Shown here: positions 17,702-26,047 of the stretch, one piece after another
Position numbering within the stretch: the stretch's first letter is position 1
How the letters are laid out: every line of letters starts with the position of its first letter
Assembly: GCF_040811775.1 (NCBI RefSeq)
Contig: NZ_JBFNXW010000002.1
Location: forward strand, 1 to 64,000
Length of the DNA stretch: 64,000 nucleotides
Direction: 5' to 3'
Source: Balneola sp. MJW-20
Lineage (GTDB): Bacteria; Bacteroidota; Rhodothermia; Balneolales; Balneolaceae
Translations under genes and position numbers: made by a program
Notes under the pieces: model-generated
What the model was told of the DNA's origin: nothing
The model's input: only the letters and a program-made list of their open reading frames with translations
The model's database searches: none

Positions 17702-18139
17702 CTACTCTGATTCTTTATTTCCTAGTCTTTTCGGATGATCGTCTTCTTCCTGGAGCTCATCAAATGCCTCTTGAAAATTCTGCATTAGCTCCATATAACG
17801 TTCTGAGCCCTGCCGTTTTTGCTGGATCTTTCTGCTCTTAAGAGTCTCGTTTACAGATACTTTAATGAACCGCCAGAATTCAAAATGCAGCATATGGCCG
17901 TCCATATCTTCAACATATATAGTACCGTCCTCCGCTACTGATTTATAGGTAAATACCACTTTACCGACGACATCATTAGGCTGAATATATTTTGCTACAT
18001 CCTGTGACTTAACTTTGGTATAACCGATAGCCCTGGTAATATTACGGCAATAGATCTTATCACCCTCCCTCCAGTGCAGTATCTCAGGATACCAGGTATG
18101 TGGTGGTTTGCCCTTTTTGTCGTTATTGAATAGTCCCAT
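17702..18139 (-). CDS. Conserved-looking soluble protein of unknown function in the paa cluster
   Basis: 145 residues, no signal peptide or membrane segment. I do not recognise the family. The first part is a basic, beta-rich stretch with HTWYPEILHWREGDKIYCRN (17-36 region), a central segment with DVVGKVVFTYKSV that suggests an SH3-like or small beta-barrel fold, then LHFEFWRFIKVSVNE and an acidic helical tail. It lies between paaY (64 nt upstream on the same strand) and paaZ, so it is likely transcribed with paaY. It has no counterpart in the classical E. coli or Pseudomonas paa operon. Confidence 0.6.
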   Translation of the reverse strand: MGLFNNDKKGKPPHTWYPEILHWREGDKIYCRNITRAIGYTKVKSQDVAKYIQPNDVVGKVVFTYKSVAEDGTIYVEDMDGHMLHFEFWRFIKVSVNETLKSRKIQQKRQGSERYMELMQNFQEAFDELQEEDDHPKRLGNKESE

Positions 18140-18203
18140 TGATAATAGGATAAATTGTGGATGGATCTGATAACATCAGAATATATGAAAGAAAGCTGAC
18201 GGT

Positions 18204-18806
18204 TTATCTATCTGCTTTTTTACTGCCCCAGGTCCTGTAGCTTTTTTCAGATTCGACGCTATCTTCCGGGATTTCTCTAAGGGGATCAACTTCTTCAAGG
18301 GTTTCGTGCAGGTCTCTCGGAAGTCGCTGATACCAACCGGTTCCTTCCGTCTTCCAGGCTGCCATTTCATCAGAAACATCTTTGATGATCTTGGCCGGGT
18401 TGCCGACTACTACTTTTCGGTCCGGGATCTCCATTCCCTCCGGAACAAAGGTCATGGCTCCGATGATGCATTCTTTTCCGACTTTCACATTATCCATCAC
18501 TACCGCATTCATTCCGATCAGGCAATTCTCTCCAAGATGAGCTCCGTGAATTATTGCACCGTGTCCCACATGCGCCCCTTTTTCGAGTGTTACCGTCACG
18601 CCCGGGAACATATGAACCGTGCAATTCTCCTGAACATTACAGCCATCTTTAATTACGATCTTACCCCAGTCACCCCGTATCGCTGCACCCGGACCTACAT
18701 ACACATCCTTTCCGACGATCACATTTCCTGTTACTGCAGCCAATGGATGAATGAAGGAGGAGGGGTGAACTGCCGGAATGTGGTTTTTAAACTTGTAGAT
18801 TGCCAT
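18204..18806 (-). CDS. paaY: PaaY, gamma-carbonic-anhydrase-like hexapeptide-repeat thioesterase
   Basis: Left-handed beta-helix protein that in the paa pathway acts as a thioesterase clearing stalled CoA esters formed when ring opening fails. The sequence shows the hexapeptide pattern from about 20 to 150, including VTGNVIVGKDVYVGPGAA and GAHVGHGAIIHGAHLGENC with the His residues expected to bind the metal. Length 200 against about 196 in E. coli PaaY. The last 25 residues are charged and less conserved. It is followed downstream by an unknown soluble protein gene and preceded by an 8-bp tandem repeat and an opposite-strand four-helix-bundle gene. Confidence 0.88.
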   Translation of the reverse strand: MAIYKFKNHIPAVHPSSFIHPLAAVTGNVIVGKDVYVGPGAAIRGDWGKIVIKDGCNVQENCTVHMFPGVTVTLEKGAHVGHGAIIHGAHLGENCLIGMNAVVMDNVKVGKECIIGAMTFVPEGMEIPDRKVVVGNPAKIIKDVSDEMAAWKTEGTGWYQRLPRDLHETLEEVDPLREIPEDSVESEKSYRTWGSKKADR

Positions 18807-18824
18807 TTGTGACTTGTTCTTATG

Positions 18825-18848
18825 TTGCTGTGTTGCTGTGTTGCTGTG
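18825..18848. repeat. Octanucleotide tandem repeat, three units
   Basis: Three perfect TTGCTGTG units between the paaY start and the second four-helix-bundle gene. Confidence 0.9.
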
Positions 18849-18913
18849 TATGATCGTAAAATTAGATACGAAAAAATCTTTACTCTGAAAGTAGTTCTTG
18901 CCTACTTGAAAGC

Positions 18914-19279
18914 ATGCATAATTTAGAAGAATTAAATGTATGGGTAAAATCGAGGGATATGGCGCGAAAGATGAGAAAGATTACCCGGATTTTTCCAACA
19001 GAGGAAAAGTACAGATTATGTGATCAGTTGATACGTTCATCCAGATCTGTGTCAGCTAACATAGCTGAGGGCTTTGGCAGATATCATATGCAGGAAACTA
19101 TTCAATTCAGCAGAATTGCTAAGGGATCACTGTATGAAACTCTAAACCATCTGTATGTAGCTCTGGATGAAGGATATATTACAACCGATGTTTTTAATGA
19201 TCTTCGATCTGAAATCGAAGTCATTAATAAAATGATTAATGGCTACATCTACTACTTAAAGAAGGCTAAGAATAAATAG
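18914..19279 (+). CDS. Four-helix-bundle protein (23S rRNA IVS / S23 family)
   Basis: 121-residue relative of the protein at 14.9 kb. The family landmarks are present: LEELNVWVKSRDMARK at the start, LCDQLIRSSRSVSANIAEGF near 37-56 and FSRIAKGSLYETLNHLY near 65-81. This copy has the normal family length and a clean stop. It is on the plus strand inside the minus-strand paa cluster, between paaY and paaJ, and has short tandem repeats with an 8-bp period on both sides. Family members form pentameric helical barrels and are basic, which suggests nucleic acid or partner binding; the role of orphan copies is not known. Confidence 0.82.
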   Translation: MHNLEELNVWVKSRDMARKMRKITRIFPTEEKYRLCDQLIRSSRSVSANIAEGFGRYHMQETIQFSRIAKGSLYETLNHLYVALDEGYITTDVFNDLRSEIEVINKMINGYIYYLKKAKNK

Positions 19280-19290
19280 ATCTTGTACTA

Positions 19291-19306
19291 AGAACACAAG
19301 AACACA
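19291..19306. repeat. Octanucleotide direct repeat, two units
   Basis: Two perfect AGAACACA units, followed by the related AGTACATC, in the 33-nt gap between the second four-helix-bundle gene and the 3' end of paaJ. Confidence 0.65.
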
Positions 19307-19312
19307 AGTACA

Positions 19313-20521
19313 TCAAGAAACCTTCTCCAGGATCACAGCCATTCCCTGTCCAACACCTACACAAAGAGTACATAATGCATAACGGGCATCTTTACGCTCG
19401 TGGAGTTCGACAGTAGCGGTCTGAAGAAGGCGCTGACCGGTCATACCCAGAGGGTGGCCGATAGCAATGGCTCCCCCATTAGGATTTAGCCTCGGGTCAT
19501 CATCTTCCATACCAAGCATGCGGGTAACACCCAACGACTGACCTGCAAATGCTTCATTGAGTTCTATGATGTCCATGTCGTCGAGTGAAAGTCCGGCACG
19601 TTTCATTACTTTCTGAGTTGCTTCGACCGGTCCCAGTCCCATTATGCGTGGTTCGATACCGCTTACTGCATGGGCAACAATCCTTGCTTTAGGATCGAAA
19701 CTGTATTCTTTGACTGCGGTATCAGATGCAATCAGCAGAGCCCCTGCACCGTCATTTAGTCCGGAGGCATTTCCTGCGGTCACGCTGCCATCTTTTCTGA
19801 AGGCCGGGCGTAGTTTGGCAAGAATATCAGCGGTAGTATCCGGCCGCATAAATTCATCATGTTCAAAGAGCACCGGATCTCCCTTTCTCTGCGGGATCTC
19901 AACCGGTATGATCTCTTTAGCCAGGCGACCTGAGTCTCTGGCTGTACCGGCTTTCTGCTGAGACCATGCCGCGAATTTGTCCTGGTCTTCACGGCTGATA
20001 TTATGCATTTCAACCACATTCTCTGCTGTGATACCCATACCGTCAGACCCGTATCTCTCATGCATTTTTGGGTTAACAAATCTCCAGCCAAAGGTGGAGT
20101 CATGCATTTCAGTGGTGCCTGAATAAGGAGAGGAGCCTTTTCCGAGTACGATAGGCCCGCGGGTCATATGCTCTACACCACCGGTGATAAAGACATCCCC
20201 CTCACCGGCCTTGATCGCATGATAAGCTTTTACAGTAGCACTCATTCCTGAAGCACATAGCCGGTTAACCGTTTCACCGGGAACGGAAACCGGTAACCCG
20301 GCTAACAGAGAAGCCATTCTGGCTACATTGCGGTTATCTTCGCCGGCCTGATTTGCACAACCCAGGATAACATCCTCTACTGATTCAGGATCCAGTTTCG
20401 GATTTCTATTCAAAAGCTCTTTAATAGGAATAGCGGCCAGATCATCTGCCCGAACCGGCGAGAGTGATCCCTTAAGCTTTCCAATTGGAGTTCTGATTCC
20501 GTCGATGATGTAGGCTTCCAT
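19313..20521 (-). CDS. paaJ: PaaJ, 3-oxoadipyl-CoA / 3-oxo-5,6-dehydrosuberyl-CoA thiolase
   Basis: Thiolase that makes the two chain-shortening cleavages of the phenylacetate pathway, releasing acetyl-CoA and finally succinyl-CoA. Seen: Cys89 in NRLCASGM as the acyl-accepting nucleophile, NGGAIAIGHPLGMTGQR near 345-361 with the active-site His, and LCVGVGQG near the C-terminus with the second Cys. Length 402 matches E. coli PaaJ (401). It starts 27 nt after the paaI stop, so paaH, paaI and paaJ are one transcription unit. The sequence alone cannot separate PaaJ from PcaF, but the neighbours favour PaaJ. Confidence 0.92.
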   Translation of the reverse strand: MEAYIIDGIRTPIGKLKGSLSPVRADDLAAIPIKELLNRNPKLDPESVEDVILGCANQAGEDNRNVARMASLLAGLPVSVPGETVNRLCASGMSATVKAYHAIKAGEGDVFITGGVEHMTRGPIVLGKGSSPYSGTTEMHDSTFGWRFVNPKMHERYGSDGMGITAENVVEMHNISREDQDKFAAWSQQKAGTARDSGRLAKEIIPVEIPQRKGDPVLFEHDEFMRPDTTADILAKLRPAFRKDGSVTAGNASGLNDGAGALLIASDTAVKEYSFDPKARIVAHAVSGIEPRIMGLGPVEATQKVMKRAGLSLDDMDIIELNEAFAGQSLGVTRMLGMEDDDPRLNPNGGAIAIGHPLGMTGQRLLQTATVELHERKDARYALCTLCVGVGQGMAVILEKVS

Positions 20522-20548
20522 ATTTGGGAATTAAGTATTAATAATTAA

Positions 20549-20956
20549 TTAGTCGTGCGTCTCGCCGCTTCGGAATACAGTGCCTCTGAATTCGGCAACC
20601 AGCTTATCTTCCTGGTCTGTAATGCGCACTTTATAAACCCCGATGGTGCGGCCATTCTGTATCTCTTCGGTTTCGGCCGTCAGTATATCCCCGACCGAGA
20701 CTTTTCGGGTAAAGTTGATATTATTTTCGAGGGCAAAGGAGATCTTGTTTCTGGAATTCGATGCAAAGGCCAATGCGCTGTCGGCTAAAGAAAAGGTAAC
20801 CCCGCCATGACACACACCGAAACCATTGGTCATTTCACTCCGGACTTCCATCTGTAGTTTGCAGTAACCGGCTTCCAGGTCGAGAATCTTGATGCCCAGC
20901 CATTTGGAAAAAGCATCTCTCTCCGTCATACTTTTTATGATCTCGTCCTTATCCAT
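20549..20956 (-). CDS. paaI: PaaI, hydroxyphenylacetyl-CoA thioesterase
   Basis: Hotdog-fold thioesterase that rescues CoA from dead-end hydroxyphenylacetyl-CoA esters. The signature GFGVCHGGVTFSLADSALAF (45-64) contains Asp59, equivalent to the catalytic Asp61 of E. coli PaaI. Length 135 against about 140. It sits 9 nt after paaH and 27 nt before paaJ, a spacing that indicates one operon. Confidence 0.93.
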   Translation of the reverse strand: MDKDEIIKSMTERDAFSKWLGIKILDLEAGYCKLQMEVRSEMTNGFGVCHGGVTFSLADSALAFASNSRNKISFALENNINFTRKVSVGDILTAETEEIQNGRTIGVYKVRITDQEDKLVAEFRGTVFRSGETHD

Positions 20957-20965
20957 AAATTTCTA

Positions 20966-22144
20966 TTAAAAATCGTAGAAATTCTTTCCCTCAGCAACCA
21001 GCTTCTTTAGCATTGGATTCGGACGATACCGGTCTTCGCGATATTCGACCTGAAGAGCGGTCATCTGATCCAGTACATTATGTAAGCCGCTTTCATCCGC
21101 CCACTTCAGCAGGCCTTTAGGATAATTGACTCCGTTTTGCATAGCAAGATCTACATCCTCGACGGTAGCGATCTTCATAAAGACTGCATCACTGGCTTCA
21201 TTCATCAGCATTACCAGGATCCGGTCGAAGATCGTCTGACCCAGCTCTTTATCTTTTACGGGTTCAGGATTATTAGCTCCTTCCCGATAGTCGTAAAAGC
21301 CACGCCCGGTCTTTCTTCCTAACCAACCGGCTTCCACCATTCTTTTCTGTGCAAATGACGGTTTAAAACGGGGATCATAATAAAAAGCTTCAAATACGGA
21401 ACAGGTTACTTCATAATTAACATCATGGCCGATCAGGTCCATCAGTTCAAAAGGGCCCATTTTGAATCCGCCGATCTCTTTCATGGCCCAGTCAATAGTA
21501 GCAGCATCTGCAATGCCTTCTTCATAGATACGTAGTGCTTCCCCATAAAACGGTCGGGCTACACGATTACAGATGAATCCCGGAGTATCTTTTGCTTTTA
21601 CCGTGATCTTATCCCAGCTGCGAATGAGTTCTCTGGCAGCATCTGTGAATTTCTGTTCCGTCGGTATTCCGGGAATGATCTCCACTAATTTCATCAGGGG
21701 TGCCGGGTTAAAGAAATGAACCCCCAGAAAGCGTTCGGGTTTTTTCAAAGCCGCTGAGATAGATGCGATGGAGAGGGAAGAAGTATTGGAGGCCAGAATG
21801 CAGTCTTTAGATACAATTCCTTCCAGTCTTGAGAATACATCCTTTTTCACATCCGGATTTTCAACGACAGCTTCGATCACAAACGAGCAGTCACCATACA
21901 TGGTAATGTTATCAACAAATTCGATCCGGCTAAGAATTCCGGAGACTTCTTCTTCGGTCATCCGGCCTTTTTCGATCTGCCGGTTCAGGATCTTCTTAAG
22001 TCCGGCTTCCGATTTTTTCAGTTGTTCTGAAAAGGAATCATAAAGATATACGTGATGTCCCTGAGTAGCTGCTACCTGAGCAATTCCGGTTCCCATGGTA
22101 CCGGCGCCTATAACACCGATCTTTGCATCTCCTGTGATGGTCAT
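20966..22144 (-). CDS. paaH: PaaH, 3-hydroxyadipyl-CoA dehydrogenase
   Basis: NAD-dependent 3-hydroxyacyl-CoA dehydrogenase acting on 3-hydroxyadipyl-CoA. IGVIGAGTMGTGIAQVAATQ at 10-29 is the nucleotide-binding loop; ASNTSSLSIASI near 117 and GVHFFNPAPLMKLVEII near 140-156 hold the catalytic Ser, His and Asn region. Two C-terminal helical domains follow (about 185-285 and 295-390). At 392 residues it is about 80 shorter than E. coli PaaH but close to many 3-hydroxybutyryl-CoA dehydrogenase-like forms. It starts 98 nt after paaG and precedes paaI by 9 nt. Confidence 0.9.
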   Translation of the reverse strand: MTITGDAKIGVIGAGTMGTGIAQVAATQGHHVYLYDSFSEQLKKSEAGLKKILNRQIEKGRMTEEEVSGILSRIEFVDNITMYGDCSFVIEAVVENPDVKKDVFSRLEGIVSKDCILASNTSSLSIASISAALKKPERFLGVHFFNPAPLMKLVEIIPGIPTEQKFTDAARELIRSWDKITVKAKDTPGFICNRVARPFYGEALRIYEEGIADAATIDWAMKEIGGFKMGPFELMDLIGHDVNYEVTCSVFEAFYYDPRFKPSFAQKRMVEAGWLGRKTGRGFYDYREGANNPEPVKDKELGQTIFDRILVMLMNEASDAVFMKIATVEDVDLAMQNGVNYPKGLLKWADESGLHNVLDQMTALQVEYREDRYRPNPMLKKLVAEGKNFYDF

Positions 22145-22241
22145 AAAGTATGTTCATTCATTAAAAAATCGCTTCCAAGATAAGGAATCTGAAAGTGAAT
22201 ACGTTAAGAGAAATGTATGAACAGGTAAAAGTTATGGCTGA

Positions 22242-23033
22242 TTATTTACCGGTAAATTCAGGTTTTCTTTTCTCCAGAAATGCCTGCACCCCTTCGGTGT
22301 AGTCAGCGGTGGATCCGGCTTCTTTCTGCAATTTAGATTCAAGCATCATCTGTTTTTCAAGACTGTTACTAAAACCTTCATTAAAACCCTTTTTGGTCAG
22401 ACCAAGTCCGCGTGTTGGCATCTTAGCCAGTTTTTTCCCGATCGTTACCGCCTCTTCAAAATAGATTTCTTTTGGATATGCTTTCCAGATCATACCCATA
22501 TCAACTGCCTCATCGGCCATTACTGGCTCACCAAGAAATGCCAGGGCGGTAGCTTTTGCATATCCAATCAGGCGGGGTAGGATATAGGTACCGCCACTAT
22601 CAGGAATAAGTCCGATCGCTGAGAATGACTGAATGAATTTTGCTTCCTGATTAGCAACTACAATATCACATGCCAGAGCGATATTAGCTCCCGCACCCGC
22701 TGCGGTTCCATTAACAGCACATATTACCGGTTTTTCAAGGGTCCGAAGGCTCATAATGATCGGATTATAAGTACGTTCAACGATCTCACTTAGCTCCCTG
22801 TCTGGGTCATCAGAAACAGCCATAGCTTCCGCGAGATCCTGTCCAGCGCAAAAGGCGCGTCCGTTTCCGGTTAACAGAACACACCGGATCTCATCATCAT
22901 CTTTTGCTTTTCTGAGCGCTTCCTGAACTTCTCCCCCCATTTTGATATTAAAACTGTTCAGTTTATCCGGTCGGTTCAAACGAATAGTAAATAATCCTTC
23001 AGACAGTTCAGTCTCTATAAATGTAAATGGCAT
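22242..23033 (-). CDS. paaG: PaaG, epoxyphenylacetyl-CoA isomerase (oxepin-CoA forming)
   Basis: Crotonase-fold isomerase that converts ring-1,2-epoxyphenylacetyl-CoA to oxepin-CoA. I start it at 23033 (263 residues, starting MPFTFIETEL) because this matches E. coli PaaG (262); a longer frame to 23186 only adds residues antisense-like in composition that lie inside the neighbouring gene. Asp145 in IGLIPDSGGTY is the characteristic catalytic Asp of PaaG, in place of the Glu of hydratases. GRAFCAGQDLAEAM near 58-71 forms the oxyanion hole. Its first 26 nt overlap the 3' end of a small exported-protein gene, suggesting coupled translation. Confidence 0.92.
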   Translation of the reverse strand: MPFTFIETELSEGLFTIRLNRPDKLNSFNIKMGGEVQEALRKAKDDDEIRCVLLTGNGRAFCAGQDLAEAMAVSDDPDRELSEIVERTYNPIIMSLRTLEKPVICAVNGTAAGAGANIALACDIVVANQEAKFIQSFSAIGLIPDSGGTYILPRLIGYAKATALAFLGEPVMADEAVDMGMIWKAYPKEIYFEEAVTIGKKLAKMPTRGLGLTKKGFNEGFSNSLEKQMMLESKLQKEAGSTADYTEGVQAFLEKRKPEFTGK

Positions 23034-23376
23034 TTTTTTGAGTTTGGTAATTAATGAAATACAAACGGTCGGCAAGAATATTATACTCGGTCCAGTTTCT
23101 GCTTTCGTATGTTTTGATATCCATAATAGATCCTGCCTGAAATCTGTTGATGGGATCCCCCAATACAAAATTTCCCGCAAATCCACCCAGATAGCTCCAG
23201 GAACTTCTGTACAGTAGTTTCTGATTCATTTTTCCCGGATCAAAACCGAGCTTCATGGTTTTAATATCCAAAGGAGGTGCAGGTAAAAAGGTCAAAGAAT
23301 CGATCCTTTGCTGTGCGTTTAAAGAAACAGCACTAAGTATTAATAAAATGAAAAAAATATTCATCAAGGATTTCAT
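23008..23376 (-). CDS. Small exported protein of unknown function
   Basis: 122 residues if started at 23376, where a good signal peptide begins (MKSLMNIFFILLILSAVSLN, cleavage before AQQ); an in-frame ATG 11 codons upstream would put charged residues before it. The mature part has a proline-rich stretch FLPAPPLD and then SYLGGFAGNFVLGDPI, with three Tyr/Asn-rich segments at the end, perhaps beta strands. No family is recognised. It sits between the chitinase terminator and paaG and overlaps paaG by 26 nt, which would tie its expression to paaG. Confidence 0.55.
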   Translation of the reverse strand: MKSLMNIFFILLILSAVSLNAQQRIDSLTFLPAPPLDIKTMKLGFDPGKMNQKLLYRSSWSYLGGFAGNFVLGDPINRFQAGSIMDIKTYESRNWTEYNILADRLYFINYQTQKNAIYIYRD

Positions 23377-23450
23377 TCTTCTACCTTTGAATGGCGTAAA
23401 AATGAACATTAATCAAGATATAGGAGAAGAGCAATTAGGTGAATTATCAA

Positions 23451-23480
23451 AATAAAAAAGGCAGCCTTATTCAGGCTGCC
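23451..23480 (-). terminator. Intrinsic terminator of the chitinase gene
   Basis: Stem GGCAGCC / GGCTGCC (23460-23480) with a 7-nt loop, followed on the minus strand by a T-rich tract (A-rich 23451-23459). It lies 22 nt past the chitinase stop and between it and the paaG unit. Confidence 0.88.
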
Positions 23481-23502
23481 CCTATATCGTCCATTAATTT
23501 AA

Positions 23503-25188
23503 TTACTTGATAAGTGTCAGTTTCTTGGTCTGCGTAAAATTACCCGCGGTTATGCGGTATATATAAATCCCACTTGAAAAGTTTGTAGCATCCCACTGAA
23601 CAGTGTAAGTGCCTGCTGCTTTTTGCCCGCTTACCAGTGTTGCAACTTCTGCACCTAACATATTAAATACTTTCAGCTCAACAGGAGATGCCTGCGGAAT
23701 AGAGTATTGTATACTGGTTATCGGATTAAATGGATTTGGATAATTTTGTGAAAGGGAAAACTCAGAAATATCATCAGGGTCTTCAGTTGAGGTACTTACA
23801 CTTCCTACTCTGAATGAGAATGTTTCAGACCATGCACTGTTACCTGCTATATTCTTGCTTCTAACTCTCCAGAAATAGTCGGTATTATTTTCGAGACCCT
23901 CAATTTCATACTCAGTGGCGGAAACGGAGTTAATCTCTTCAGTCAGAGATCCGAAATCATCATCTTCAGAAACCTGCACATGATAGGATGTGGCATTTTC
24001 CACTCCATTCCAGTCAAGTATTACATTTGAAGGAACATCATTGCTTCCATTTGAAGGAGAGATGGGTTCCGGTGTAGCCGGTACAGGTGGAAGATTTCCG
24101 GTCAGCTGAGCTTTAATAACGGGTACCAGCGTATTTTTGGACCCGGTGTATTCCCAGATGATCATTCCTCCAACTCCCTTTTCATAGGCGTAGCTGAATT
24201 TCTCTTCTATGGTTCGCTGATTATCGAAGCTTACGAACTGATTGTCTGTTCCGTACCATGCTGCTTTTGCACCTTCATCCCATTCTGGATCGGTTGCAAT
24301 ACCGGGAAATTCTTCTACAAGGCGATCGTAACTTGTTTCAGCCCATCTTCGTGTAGCATTTGCTGCATTTTGCTGGGGAGCATTTACTCCGGTCCATACG
24401 TATCCGTATAAGTCAATACCAAATCCGAGCTTCTCGACTGGTACCCCTGCATCAATAAACCGGTTTACCCGTTGTTCAACATTCGGGTATTCGGTTGATG
24501 AGCCTGGTATATTTGTTGGAGTTCCGCCCACGCTGTAAATCGCTGAATTATGCCAGCTGTACCAACCTTCCCATGCACCGGAAAGATCATAGGTCATTAT
24601 GTTGATCTGGTCATAAAATTCATGGACGCGGGCAAAAAGAGACGGAGCACCGCCCATGGCTGCGGTAAGAATTGCTTCCGGCAATCTCTCACGAAGTCTC
24701 TGAATAAATACATCGTAATTTTCATTATCACGTACAGGTTCAGCATCAATGTCTGCCCCGTCAAATCCCCAGGTTTCAACAAAGTCAGCGATCCCGTCAG
24801 CAACTGTTAGCGGAGCTGATTCAATACAATCCATAAAGGCTTCATTTCCGGCGCCACCAAAAGACATTATTGCAGGAACACTATTAGCGTTTGCGTCTTC
24901 TACAAATGCAGTTAAACGATCAGGAGAAATATTTTCCCATGCTGCTGGTTCATTTGGCTGACAGGTCGATCCTGATATGGTCTGAACAAAAAATATCGCA
25001 TGAGTAAAAGCATCCCAGTCGATATCTCCACGGCGGGTATTTCCCCAGTTTCCGTGTCCGCCAACATTATAATTCCAGCTGGCAATATAGGCAGATACCC
25101 ATATGTCGTTCTGTTCCTGGGCTTTTACTTCTGATGGGTTTATCAAACCCATAATGATCACGAGTACAAATAGTTTGAGGCTTTTCAT
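23503..25188 (-). CDS. Secreted GH18 chitinase with FN3 and type IX sorting domain
   Basis: 561-residue secreted glycoside hydrolase family 18 enzyme expected to cut chitin or related beta-1,4-GlcNAc chains. Signal peptide 1-24; catalytic barrel about 30-365 with the DGxDxDxE motif at 143-150 (DGADIDAE), Glu150 being the acid; MTYDLSGAW and a closing WEYTGS follow. An FN3 domain lies near 375-465 (NNTDYFWRVRSKNIAG). The C-terminal 80 residues form a type A T9SS sorting domain with SQNYPNPFNPITSIQY and a final KKLTLIK. It implies a type IX secretion system in the organism. The gene splits the paa cluster between paaD and paaG and has its own terminator, so it is probably separately expressed. 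Confidence 0.92.
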   Translation of the reverse strand: MKSLKLFVLVIIMGLINPSEVKAQEQNDIWVSAYIASWNYNVGGHGNWGNTRRGDIDWDAFTHAIFFVQTISGSTCQPNEPAAWENISPDRLTAFVEDANANSVPAIMSFGGAGNEAFMDCIESAPLTVADGIADFVETWGFDGADIDAEPVRDNENYDVFIQRLRERLPEAILTAAMGGAPSLFARVHEFYDQINIMTYDLSGAWEGWYSWHNSAIYSVGGTPTNIPGSSTEYPNVEQRVNRFIDAGVPVEKLGFGIDLYGYVWTGVNAPQQNAANATRRWAETSYDRLVEEFPGIATDPEWDEGAKAAWYGTDNQFVSFDNQRTIEEKFSYAYEKGVGGMIIWEYTGSKNTLVPVIKAQLTGNLPPVPATPEPISPSNGSNDVPSNVILDWNGVENATSYHVQVSEDDDFGSLTEEINSVSATEYEIEGLENNTDYFWRVRSKNIAGNSAWSETFSFRVGSVSTSTEDPDDISEFSLSQNYPNPFNPITSIQYSIPQASPVELKVFNMLGAEVATLVSGQKAAGTYTVQWDATNFSSGIYIYRITAGNFTQTKKLTLIK

Positions 25189-25387
25189 AGAGCTAGGTTT
25201 TTTCTACCCAAAAGAGTTTCATGGATCCTCTTTATTACGACTGTATCAGGGTATCAGCCCGAGTGATCAGCTGTAAAGGGTAGTTCGGGGTTGATGAATA
25301 TGATTTCTTGACTAACAGTGAGATTAAACTGTCGTAAGGGTATACTTGTTCCCGAATGATTTGTAAATGATGATCAAATTACTGAGT

Positions 25388-25407
25388 AAAACTGCCCTGA
25401 GAGGGCA
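25388..25407 (-). terminator. Weak hairpin after paaD, possible terminator
   Basis: Six-bp stem TGCCCT / AGGGCA with loop GAG (25393-25407), followed on the minus strand by G then TTTT. It lies 10 nt past the paaD stop and could end the paaABCD transcript before the chitinase gene. Confidence 0.45.
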
Positions 25408-25416
25408 CAGAAAGCA

Positions 25417-25929
25417 TTAAATGCATTTAAAATGTTCGAAAGGCTGATCACAATTATTGCAAAAATATTGTGATTTGCATGCTGTTGAACCAAACTGGCT
25501 CTGCAATTCGGTTTCAAAGGAATCACAAAAGGGGCAGGGGACTATTTTAGTGCCGGACAAACTCTTCAGAAAGTCATCATCATCACCGGTTTTCTCAGGA
25601 GGAGCAATACCGTAATCCTTCAATTTCGCCTTAGCTTCTTCGGTCATCCAGTCGGTGGTCCAGGTCTCTGAATAATCCATTTTCACGGAGTATTCAGAAA
25701 GACCTTTGTCAGATAGTTTATCATTTACCAGCTTTTCAATTGCATTCATGGCGGGACAGCCGGAATAAGTAGGTGTGATCCGGACCTGAACATGGTCACC
25801 CTCAATATCCACACCTCTGGCAATTCCCATTTCTACAATATTCAATACAGGGATCTCAGGATCTGTAATCTCCTTCAGGAAATCCCAGATCTGTTCCTCA
25901 GAATATGTATGAGATGTGGCTGCTGACAT
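25417..25929 (-). CDS. paaD: PaaD, maturation factor of the phenylacetyl-CoA epoxidase
   Basis: Protein of the MIP18/SufT-like (DUF59) family needed for assembly of the phenylacetyl-CoA epoxidase. The N-terminal DUF59 part (about 8-110) has LKEITDPEIPVLNIVEMGIA and TYSGCPAMNAIEKLV. The C-terminal zinc ribbon has CPFC near 136 and a CNNC pair near 156, ending FEHFKCI, which sets PaaD apart from SufT. Length 170 against about 165. It starts 118 nt after paaC and is followed by a weak terminator and the chitinase gene. Confidence 0.93.
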   Translation of the reverse strand: MSAATSHTYSEEQIWDFLKEITDPEIPVLNIVEMGIARGVDIEGDHVQVRITPTYSGCPAMNAIEKLVNDKLSDKGLSEYSVKMDYSETWTTDWMTEEAKAKLKDYGIAPPEKTGDDDDFLKSLSGTKIVPCPFCDSFETELQSQFGSTACKSQYFCNNCDQPFEHFKCI

Positions 25930-26047
25930 TTACTTATTAAAGATCTAGAATAAAAGATCCAGGGGGTGGTTATCACGTTCCCACATCCCGGGATCTGCGA
26001 ATTAATGAGCTAAGCTTATTTCAGTAATCTTAAAACTGATATCTAAT

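Noticed and set aside
22242..23186. Longer PaaG starting at 23186
   Set aside because: The extra 51 residues lie inside the exported-protein gene and are not matched by PaaG; the start at 23033 gives the family length.
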